A stretch of 64,000 nt of DNA from Sepiola atlantica (taxonomy: Eukaryota; Mollusca; Cephalopoda; Sepiida; Sepiolidae). The notes beneath the pieces are model-generated. The model saw only the letters and a program-made list of their open reading frames with translations, was not told where the DNA came from and ran no database searches. Positions 12,420 through 20,814 of this stretch are shown here, in pieces (position 1 is the first letter of the stretch; each line of letters starts with the position of its first letter). The stretch is taken from positions 35,719,483 through 35,783,482 of the forward strand of contig OY744522.1 in assembly GCA_963556195.1 (NCBI GenBank). Reading direction: 5' to 3'. A program made the translations under genes and the position numbers.

Positions 12420-12995
12420 TAATTAGAAAATTCTTGTTCGCGGATGATTGTAATCTTTTTAGCACATATCTTATGAATTTTTTTGAACGGTGCTTCATGA
12501 CTAACCATAAGCTTGGCAAAGACCGTTGGTTTTTGCACCAGGTAAAGCTAGAATCTATATTTGTGTATGGTAAGAAATTGAATGTGGTTTACAAATTTGT
12601 GCATCAGAGTAGTACTATAAAATTGGCTTCTGTCTTAGTAAGGCAAGTCAGTCTTATTGTAGGTTCGAGCGTCGACTGTGAAAAAGCAGATAAGTAACAC
12701 CTAAAACAAAAATTAAGGTGTATGATGCTTGTATTTTGTCGACTATGTTGTATGTGAAACCTGTGTGTTATATAGAAAATTGGTTAGAACTCTTTTATCA
12801 GCAGTGTATTCGTAGAGTCCTAGCTGTGAGATGGCATATCTATGTTAGTGATGTGGAGGTGTTCCAGCGGAGTGGTTGTTGCAGCATTACCAACTTTCTT
12901 TGCAAAGAAGAAATGATTACAATTTGCGTTGAATTACTTGCAACGGTAAACAAGGAAAAATTTAAAAAATTAGCCTGTTCTAATTAAAAACTAAA
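12420..12995 (+). pseudogene. RTE-like LINE, 3' half (RT catalytic core to C-terminus)
   Basis: The sequence opens with LFADDCNLFS at about 12,430 (the catalytic FADD box of RTE RTs), then GKKLNVVYKFVH (family form: LKVVDKFTYLGS), KVYDACILSTMLYVKP near 12,715 (family: VYRAVVLTTLLYG), and FYQQCIRRVLAVRWHIYVSDVE at 12,800-12,862. The order and spacing match the usual RTE C-terminal half. There is a stop near 12,695. It has the same strand and family as 6,600-7,665 and resumes where that piece stops, so the two are inferred to be one element split by later insertions. Confidence 0.72.
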
Positions 12996-13228
12996 ATCCG
13001 GTCTTTGTTCATAGACGGCAAAATAATACGTTCAAACCAGTTTGCATTAAAAATAAAACTTTCAGGCAAAAGAAAAATCATAAGGAGAAGTAGTTTGCTT
13101 GAAGCAATAAGAAACGTTTGTAACCCTTTGCGTTAGACAAATTAAAAAGAAAATTTATAACGAAATATAATGGATCGATTGGGGGGGCGGTTACCGCTGA
13201 AGGTGGTGTAAGCATGTATTTAATGATA
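12996..13228. other. Short non-coding spacer
   Basis: No feature is seen. Confidence 0.4.
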
Positions 13229-13431
13229 ATAAGCAATAAACTTACTCCTCCCCAAAGAGGGGAGGCGAAACCTGGGAGGGTGGACCTCCTAGAACTGCAC
13301 AGGACAGACCCATAGACCGGCGTAAATCAAGATCCGAAGGCCAAGACAATACCAGTCTATGGGGTGCAGTATCCATCGGAACAGATACTACACTTTGATC
13401 TTAGCCAAAAGGCCGGTATTTAACGGCTACC
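13229..13431 (-). mobile_element. U2-snRNA-headed SINE, partial
   Basis: Read on the minus strand, it begins GGCCTTTTGGCTAAGATCAA followed by GTGTAGTATCTGTTCC, matching roughly the first 45 nt of U2 snRNA. It then carries a body shared with the copies at 13,440, 26,305 and 50,440. It breaks off after the body and lacks the 3' tail. Because it lacks the rest of U2 and shares a non-U2 body with other copies, it is a SINE rather than a U2 pseudogene. Confidence 0.8.
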
Positions 13432-13439
13432 CACAATAG

Positions 13440-13805
13440 GAATATTGATTTACTCCTCTCCAGGAGTTAGGCACAAGGCCAGTTTTTATCTTACTCCCAC
13501 AAGTAAGATGTGACCCAAGGTCGGGTCGGGAAAGTGGGGTTTAAAAAATTGCCTGGGCAGCCTCGTCGGCATTCCCCGGTAGAGGCGCCTCAGGCAGTAA
13601 GCAATAAACTTACTCCTCCCCAAAGAGGGAAGGTAAAGCCTGGGAGGGTGGACCTCCTAGAACTGCACAGGACAGATCAGACCCATAGACCGGCGGAAAT
13701 CAAGCCCCGAAAGCCAAGACAATACCGATCTATGAAGTGCAGTATCCATCGGAACAGATACTACACTTTGATCTTAGCCAAAAGGCCAAGAAAGAGTAGC
13801 TTAAG
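13440..13805 (-). mobile_element. U2-snRNA-headed SINE, full length
   Basis: On the minus strand the head (13,805-13,757) matches the 5' end of U2 snRNA (TTGGCCTTTTGGCTAAGATC then AAAGTGTAGTATCTGTTCC). The body includes GATTTCCGCCGGTCTATGGG, a GTTCTAGGAGGTCCACCCTC-like segment and CTTTGGGGAGGAGTAAGTTT. The 3' part runs CCCACTTTCCCGACCCGACC and ends CTTGTGCCTAAC...GGAGAGGAGTAAATCAA. It is about 360 bp. Copies at 26,305-26,670 and 50,440-50,757 share the same order. Established knowledge: SINEs with snRNA-derived heads have been described (SINEU class). Transcription type, and whether U2 promoter elements are used, cannot be seen here. Confidence 0.85.
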
Positions 13806-14197
13806 AGAGTAATTAGGAAAGGGTGCTCAAAAGTGACAAATGAAATGGTTAGGATTCCCGTGAGTGGGTTTGTGGTGACTGGGGTAAAGTATGCCTGCTC
13901 AAAGCAGGTCTTACAAGTCACAGTCATTTCCAAAAAGAACCTGTGACGTAAATCTTTTAACGGATAGCAACCAGGAACCTTTGAGGCATAGAGTGCCAAT
14001 CTATGTCGGGTTTGAAACGGCGTATGAGTGTTCATAAAAATAGAACCCAATAAAAAAAAAACTTGCATAAGACAACAAGTTTACAATTACTGTGCCAACG
14101 AGTGTAAGAGTATAGCGGGCTTTAAAAGCCATATTCGATATGCTAACGCGTGAGTATAATAAAAAAAGATGGCAATATTCGATATCGAGTTTGCTGC

Positions 14198-14200
<3 letters not shown>
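13806..14200. other. Non-coding interval
   Basis: No family is recognised. Confidence 0.4.

Positions 14201-14256
<56 letters not shown>
14201..14256. repeat. (TA)n microsatellite
   Basis: An uninterrupted TA tract. Confidence 0.97.
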
Positions 14257-14257
<1 letters not shown>

Positions 14258-14399
14258 TACGACTAAAACTATGAATTTTGTTTGTTTGCTTGTTTGTTTT
14301 TCTTGTGCTCGTGCAGATTTGATGACGTTACAAAACATGACGTCATCTATATATCAATACGATAACGTGTGTGTTCGTGTATCACGGTTAGATTATATT

Positions 14400-14530
14400 T
14401 TCGTAGTACGTTCACGTGTTTCCCTTTGGCGACACGGTTAACGACGTAGGATTTTGATGTCGGTTTTTGACGTCGACCCGACTGGTTTATAGTTCGATTC
14501 CAACCAACCTCTAAGTTTTTTTTCTACATT
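14400..14530 (+). mobile_element. Possible tRNA-derived SINE head
   Basis: The sequence has an A-box-like ACACGGTTAACGACGTAGG (about 14,429) and a B-box-like AGTTCGATTCC (about 14,491), the spacing expected of a tRNA-derived pol III promoter. No cloverleaf was confirmed. It is weak but worth marking. Confidence 0.3.
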
Positions 14531-15385
14531 GAAAGGAGGAAGGGATGTAGAGGGGGGACGACCGGGAAGTTACATAGTAATACTATAGTGTGTGTGTTAT
14601 TTTGTGTGTCACGCTTACATCAAAAGCAACGACCTTCCGAATCTTTGTATGCTACTCATGAATTGTAGCCACATTTAATTTAATCTAAAGCATTTACAAA
14701 GTAAGGTTTAGTCGTCGAAATATTACCTTCACTAGAAATATTGTATATAAAAAAGTTTAGTAAATTATTTCATGTATTGTTCACTTTTTAAAATAAATAT
14801 ACAAGTCAAATCTTATCATATTTTATTCAAACATGTATAGGTTAGGAACAATATAATAAGGTTTGAAAACATCATTTCGTGTAATTTACACGGGTCCCGC
14901 TAGTATCTATTAATACAGAGATGGAGATAACCATGCACAGTAAATGACGTCGCGAAATTATGATGTAATTCGATAAAATTATAGAGAAAGCGAGAGAGAG
15001 GGAGAGAGAGAGATCTTGAGGAATTATCACGGGTCGTCCACTAGAAGAACATCTAGATTCCTTTATACTAACATTCTGTGGAGTTGTTCGTTTAGGCGTT
15101 TGCTTGTCTCCGTTCAGTCTTGAAAACGCCATCGTTTTGTCCATTAAACCAGGGGAATGGATAGCGTTAATGACATCACCAATAGATAACGTTATTCGTT
15201 CAAATATGAAGATGGGAATAACCATGCACATTGAATTACGTCAAAAATGGTTACGTCATCCATCCAATCGGAGAGAGTTGGAAATAAACTCTTTCTGGCG
15301 TTTTATTTTGACGAATCATTGATTGTCTACTAGACGAACTGCCTAAACGAACTGGTTTAGTAGATAACGTGTTAGGTCCTGTCGT
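14531..15385. repeat. Non-coding interval with a related repeat pair
   Basis: Positions 14,918-14,990 and 15,208-15,290 share GATGG(A/G)ATAACCATGCAC, then AATTACGTC-like and GTCAT-rich sequence, so they are diverged direct copies. ACACGGGTCCCGCTAGTA at 14,888-14,905 resembles a Helitron-type 3' end (hairpin then CTAG). A GA-rich run lies at 14,986-15,012. No gene is seen. Confidence 0.4.
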
Positions 15386-15610
15386 ATGTTCTCTTCCCTG
15401 TTCATTTCATTTTTGATCAGAGGGGGTAGAACATTATCGAGGGGTGAGTGGGGCACTGCTGTTCAAGGTCAAATCGAATATTTTGGTGGTGAAGTTCACG
15501 CTGCAGACTGTGTGTACCGCCAGTCATGTAACGTCAACTTCCGTACAATGCGAAGCATTCCAAGACAGTTCACGTCAATTTTGTACGTTTGTACTTGGCA
15601 CCCATAAAAA
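15386..15610 (+). pseudogene. Duplicated fragment of the large marine-invertebrate family gene
   Basis: The frame gives WGTAVQGQIEYFGGEVHAAD, then CVYRQSCNVNFRTMRSIP and RQFTSI. It is a diverged copy (roughly nine bases in ten the same by eye) of 16,770-16,905. The homology stops at about 15,582, whereas the second copy continues. The HAAD-x-VYHQ-C-x-x-NFRT pattern is, from memory, a signature of the N-terminal half of a very large uncharacterised family common in molluscs and cnidarians. This piece is a partial local duplication, not a gene. Confidence 0.65.
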
Positions 15611-16150
15611 AGAACCTTCTTTAAAACCATGGAAATTTAAAAAAATAAGAATAGAAATTATATAAAGGGTTCCAGGTTTGGAGTAGGAGTGCATATGCTT
15701 CCTTATAGGTTACCGGAAAAGGCCGTGTCTCCACCGAATGGGGTTTAAGACTATAAATTATTTCAATAAACGTCATTTTACTTACATCCCCTCTCTCGAA
15801 TAAAAATAAAACATTGGTTATGGAATGGTGCAAAATGACGCATAGTTCCTCATTCAATCCTGGGCAACGCCATGTTATCCTGCTAAGTTTTATTATTTTC
15901 TATACAAGGGGAGAGTTCTCTGTATCGGAAATGTAAATCTACGTTTGAAGACATCGAGTCAACAATGTTGCGTTCTTCATTGTTGATCGGGTCATTCTGC
16001 AAGAGTACCCCTACCTGAAAAAGATTTTTTTGTGCGTGTGTAGTTTTATGTTAGACTGGGTCTAGTCTAATACATACTAAAAATTTGACAAAATCGTAGT
16101 ATGGGAAAGTGTCAAATTTCAAAGATGACTTTTTTCGGCTTACAAGTTTA
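15611..16150. other. Non-coding interval
   Basis: No recognisable coding or repeat is seen. It separates the two duplicated fragments. Confidence 0.4.
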
Positions 16151-16620
16151 TATATTTTCGTATATTTTCAGGGTCAAACATGAGTTCAGCCACCAGCAGA
16201 GAAACTGTCCTTTATGCGAACAAGATTTGGACTGTAAGGAGACGTTGTGCTTCGATAAGAGGGTGCGCCTTCGGGTGTCAACCGTGCAAGTATCGAAAGA
16301 GGTGTCAAAGCTATTGTTGAAGCCGGAACTAGTGTTCACAAAAAATGTCAGGTTAACCACATGAACATATAGGACATTGCTTTAGCCTTAAAAAGGATGA
16401 TTCTGCTCGACAAGTGAAAAGAAGCGCTCGTGTATCGCTTGGACGATATGACAGTAAAACGCATTGTTTTTCTGTGAAACTGATACTACAACAAAAAAAA
16501 CATTATAAACGAAAAAGTGAGGGAAAGATTTGCTTCTTACTGGTGAAAAGAATATATCGTTGAACAGCGATAAATAAAAATGTTGGAAATTCATGACTTA
16601 AACTGGTTCAACAAATTAGC
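16151..16620 (+). pseudogene. N-terminal cysteine motif of the large marine-invertebrate family
   Basis: Around 16,198 the frame reads NCPLCEQDLDCKETLCFDKR, a CxxC-type opening like the zinc-ribbon start remembered for this family, then VRLRVSTVQVSKEV. A stop follows at about 16,362. After another stop, a segment LKKDDSARQVKRSARVSLGR (near 16,390-16,450) is followed by THCFSVKLI; a one-base shift gives a CFFCE-like second cysteine pair. It precedes 16,740-17,290 in the expected order. Recognition rests on remembered family layout, so it is moderate. Confidence 0.45.
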
Positions 16621-16624
16621 TATG

Positions 16625-16715
16625 TTATTTACCTCCTCTCAAACAAGTTAGACACAAGGTCAAAGTATTTTTATTTACCTACTTTCCAAGAGGTTAGACA
16701 CAAGGAAAAAGTATT
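16625..16715 (-). mobile_element. Two SINE 3'-tail fragments in tandem
   Basis: On the minus strand the motif CCTTGTGTCTAAC...GAGGAGGTAAATA (TAGGTAAATA in one copy) occurs twice, about 45 bp apart. It is the same 3' tail as in the U2 SINEs and the tRNA-like SINE at 37,005. The fragments interrupt the pseudogene. Confidence 0.65.
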
Positions 16716-16739
16716 TTTAATGACTGATGCATTTATCCA

Positions 16740-17290
16740 AACTATACTGGTTGATTGCAAAAAAGAGAGGGTGAGTGGGTCACTGCTGTTCAAGGTCAGA
16801 TCGAATATTTTGGTGGTGATGTTCACGCTGCAGACTATGTGTATCACCAGTCATGTAACGTCAACTTCCGTACAATGCGAAGCATTCCAGGACAGTTCAC
16901 GTCAATTGAATCAACCAAACTACGAAAAAGTGGAAGACCAAAAGACAGCGATAAGGATGAAGCATTCGAAAGGTTGTGTGTATTCCTGGAGGAAAACGAT
17001 GAGCCACAGATAACGATATCGGACCTTGTCGCTTAAATGGGAGAATACTTACAAGGTAGCAAATCAACGGCGTATGGAAATCAGTACCTCAAAGAAAAGC
17101 TGATTTATTTGTGACCGAAGGCCGTTATCGCGTCTCAAACATTGTGAAATTAAGGGGGGAAATGTGACATTCTTCGTGAATACTACAATTCGCCTCTGAC
17201 AGACGATGAGAAAGCACAAAAACGAGCAATTCTCAAATCCGCAGCGAAACTCATCAAAGCTGACATTATTTTTTTATAACATAGTTCACC
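16740..17290 (+). pseudogene. Large marine-invertebrate family gene, N-terminal conserved block
   Basis: The frame from 16,755 gives EWVTAVQGQIEYFGGDVHAA, DYVYHQSCNVNFRTMRSIPG, a RKSGRPKDSDKDEAFERL block and FLEENDEPQITISDLVA. After a stop at about 17,035 it continues MGEYLQGSKSTAYGNQYLKE and, from 17,190, LTDDEKAQKRAILKSAAKLI followed by KADI. This order (HAAD, GRP, EENDEPQITISDL, then AAKLIK-DI) matches, from memory, the N-terminal half of a large family of unknown function. It is interrupted by stops and then by LINE sequence. Later parts of the same gene lie at 20,815-23,400, all on the plus strand. Confidence 0.68.
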
Positions 17291-17344
17291 CCAAACAAGG
17301 CAAGTTGCCACTGTAGACGTAAAGGGCTACTGAGAATTATGGTA

Positions 17345-17785
17345 AAAGATTTTTTGGGGGGGGATACTAAATTGGGAGCTTTAGATTTCTGCATGTCGAT
17401 ACAGTCGAGGAAAAAATGAGGGAGTTCTAAAGGCCACCAGCTCAAGGAAAGAAGCTATTGGAGTAGAAAGCTCTCCGGCATCTGATGACATCTACAGTGA
17501 ATGGATGAGATTTAGCTGATTCTCGGATTGGTCGAGTGTATTTACGTCGAGGGGGCACCAGAGAAGCAAGTTCATCAGAGCATATTCCATTGAAGTACTT
17601 TTAAAACCAGCACAATAATGCAACATTGTGGCGATGGGACATGGGTTGGAGCTTGGCGGATAGTGAGGGACATATCAGATTCGCAAGACATTTTTGGACC
17701 TTGTCTAAGAGGTAGAGACTAGTGGATGATGCCCCGGCCAAGATATGACAACAATACTCCATGCATGGGCGGATGGTGGCTCAAT
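17345..17785 (-). pseudogene. LINE 3'-terminal fragment (same family as copy B)
   Basis: It is alignable by eye with 7,790-8,150: both contain the TATTTACGTCGAGG box, the GGCGATGGGACA box and the CAACAATACTCCATGCATGG box. It encodes the end of the RT thumb and the C-terminal region on the minus strand. It is 5'-truncated at about 17,785 and inserted in the large-family pseudogene. Confidence 0.7.
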
Positions 17786-18290
17786 AAACAAGTTAAAGGA
17801 CGATAACTTAAGTTCATAACATTCTAATTAAAGGACAAGGAACCATTTTAACATTTTGGGGGGTTGAACATTTTTCAATGGTAAAGAATGTTATTCTTTG
17901 CGTTTGTATTTACTTTAAAACAGGTTTGTGTCCTTTAATTAGAAAATTATGAACTTCTATGATTACTTATCCTGGCGAGTTTTCATTCCGGTGTTTCACA
18001 TGTAGGATGGAACTTCTCACAATTTAATGTTTCAAATGTTATATATTTTTGGTACTTCTTCAGATTAGGACCCGAGCTAACTCTGACGATAACGCTAACG
18101 CTAACGCTAACCTTAATGACGCCAAGTCGATTTTAGATCGGGTCCTAATCTGGAGAAATACCATATTTTTTACTAAATCAGTAAAAATAATTCGTACCTC
18201 TGCAGTTTACGACCCGTGCTGTAACCGACGTTTCCTCACCATCTTCCCACAATTTACGTAAACCGCTAGAAGATACCGAAACGCTTAGCC
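17786..18290. repeat. Two hairpin-type short elements
   Basis: Element one: arms at 17,811-17,837 (AGTTCATAACATTCTAATTA, then AAGGACA) and 17,928-17,955 (its near reverse complement), about 145 bp in all. Element two: arms at 18,048-18,078 (GGTACTTCTTCAGATTAGGA, then CCCGA) and 18,138-18,168 (inverted), enclosing four units of a GCTAAC hexamer at about 18,083-18,110. Both look like small foldback or MITE-type insertions. No coding is seen. Confidence 0.55.
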
Positions 18291-20812
18291 AATCAGCTTT
18301 CTAAGAGGAAGAGACTAGTAGATAGTGAACCAGCCCATATGTGACAACAATACTCCATGCATCGGCGGATGGTGGCTTTGTAGAGATATAGGATAATGTC
18401 AGGTGTGAGAAGTTTCCTAGCACGGTAGAGGGAGCCCATCTTCTTTGCAGCAGCCTTGGCAATGTATTCTATGTATTTGTTCCAATTCATGTTACCTGTG
18501 AATGTTAGGCCGAGGAGTTTGAACGTTGAACTCTCAGATACGGTGGTTTTTGCCATGACAATCGGTGGTTAAAGAAGTTTCTTGTAGTTATTGAAGGAAA
18601 GGATCTTAGTCTTAGCAGCATTAAATGTTACCATCCATTTATGACCCAATTCCACTACAGACTGGTGGTCACTTTCTAAGGATTCAGCCATTGCCTCAGA
18701 TATATGCGCGTCCGTTTTGCCTACATGACGAGAGTAGAGCGTGGTGCCGTCAGCAAATATACCCATCTCAGACATAATGTCATCAGGGAGGTTGTTTATG
18801 AAAATGAGAAACAATAAAGGTTCAAGGATCAATCCCTGAGGTACACCTGCATTTATATCTTGTTGTTTGGATTAACGGCCATCAAGGACGACCTGGATCT
18901 TTCTGTTGGATAGGAAGGATCTAATTATATTAAATATTCGTCCAGTAATACTATATGAATTAATTTTTATGAGAATACCTTTATGTTAGACCTTGTGAAA
19001 GGCTTTGGATGTATCAAGCGTCACCGTCCTAGATTTAACTTCCTTATCCAGTGTATGGTATATGAGTTCAGAGATGACCGTTAGGATATCCGTAGTAGAT
19101 CGTGCTTGCCGAAATCCATACTCATGGTCAGAAAGAAATTTAGCATTAACTAAGTTCCGGACTATCGCTAGATTGATTAAAGATTCAAAGATTTTAGCGA
19201 AGAGTGGGAGTAGACTGATGGGGTGATAATTCTGAGAGTCAGTTCTATCTCCAGAATTTTTGTAAGACTGGTACCACAGAAGCAATTTTCCAGCTATCAG
19301 GAAAGTAATATTCGGCAACGCATTTGGAGAAGACAGGGGTCAGTTCAGCAGAGCATTTTTTTATTACTATTACTGGTATAAGATCAGGCACACATGCTTT
19401 GGTGGTTCCAAGGTGTTTTATGATGTCCTGGACATGGGATAAGGTGATGACCAGGTCATCAGCTGTGGCTTCAGTCCGAAATAAGAAATTTGAGAGAGAG
19501 TGGTTTCCGGAGTCCAGAGTTAAGTTCAAGGAGAAAGTCTGGGCGAGTAGTTCAGCTTTGTCAGTTGCCGTGCAACCGACATCATTTTGGTTGGATAGCG
19601 GGGGAATTATTAATTGCCCATTGTTAACCACACTATTGAAGATTTTCCAGAAATCAAGAGTACTTAGTTTCATGCGACTGAATGCATTTTCTTGTCATCT
19701 CTGTATACCTTCTCTTTGCTTCACCTATCATAGTCTTACCATTTTTTCTTTATGCTATAAATTTCTGTCTATTCGTAGTTGACTTATGGCGGCCGAATTA
19801 TCGGAATACTTTCTGCCTCTGTGCAATAGCGGATGCACATTTTGAGGTGAGCCATTGTGAAGAGTGGGGCTTGCTGTAGAATTTTCGCATGGGGACATAT
19901 GCTTCAATGCCTGTTTTGACCCATTCGGTTACCTCATTTGCGCGCACTGGTCAATAGGGAAAGAAAAAGTGTCACTCCATCGGGCGTCCCTGGTGTGATC
20001 TATGATGGAATCAAAATCAGCATGCTTGTAGTATCTCGTCGTTCTGAGTAACGGCTCATCAGTTTTGAAACGAGATTTTAGGGTTATATCAATCATTACA
20101 ACAAAGTGATCAGCGTTCCCGAGCGGGCTAGGTGCATTCGTCACACAAGCATCGAGCAATGAGGTAAAGAACAGGTCGAGGAGTGAAGCTTGCTGGCTTT
20201 CACGTTCAGGGAGGCGGGTCGGGAAAGTGAAAGTCTGTGAGATGGAGTGCGCTATGGAGAAACCATACCTGGAGTTACCAGCCGCGCCTCTATGGTTGGA
20301 GAATCAAAGCCAATCACAGTAATGTGCATTAAAATCCCCAAATACATATATCTGAGCACTCGAGTAAAGTGAGAGTGCTGTATCTATGCTTTAAGAGACA
20401 AAGTTAAGCAGAGTACACCCCTGGGTTGAAGGAGAACGGCATAAGAAATATAAGTAACTAACGCTGTGCTGTAAGCTTCATCTAAAGCACATGTAGGCTT
20501 GATCATCTGATTCAAGGGATGGTGTTCCGAGCATAAACTTCTATTCCGTGCATGTGTTTGTCAGTCTTTACGGTAGAATGGGAAAAATTCAGTCATGTCA
20601 AAATGGTGTGAGGAGATTGAGAATTGTAGGTTTGTTTCATTTAGTGCTAGGATATGTGTGGAGTTTACTAGGAAAACGTTTCTACATCATTAATGTTGGT
20701 TCTAATCCCCCGGATATTTGTGAATACTAGCCTCGAAAGCGAAGATATTTTTGGTGGATGTCTGGTTTAAGTTTGTTTCTTTTTCTTTGTATTGTCATTT
20801 GGGTGTTAGATA
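18291..20812 (-). mobile_element. LINE copy C, truncated at both ends
   Basis: Same family as A and B. Reading from 20,812: a damaged ORF2 start, the endonuclease (MLDACVTNAPSPLGNADHFV at 20,159-20,100), the linker (DFWKIFNSVVNNG at 19,650) and the RT, with DLVITLSHVQDIIKHL near 19,460, NYHPISLLPLFAKIFESLIN, and IFADGTTLYS near 18,750, where the catalytic FADD has become FADG. The thumb follows (KLLGLTFTGNMNWNKYIEYI), ending at ASLSTSLFLLE near 18,296. Frameshifts are numerous. It lies between two blocks of the plus-strand large-family pseudogene, consistent with an insertion into it. Confidence 0.87.
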
Positions 20813-20814
20813 AA

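Noticed and set aside
13389..13800. Functional U2 snRNA genes
   Set aside because: Only about the first 45 nt of U2 are present, fused to a shared SINE body. The branch-point-proximal and Sm-site parts are missing.
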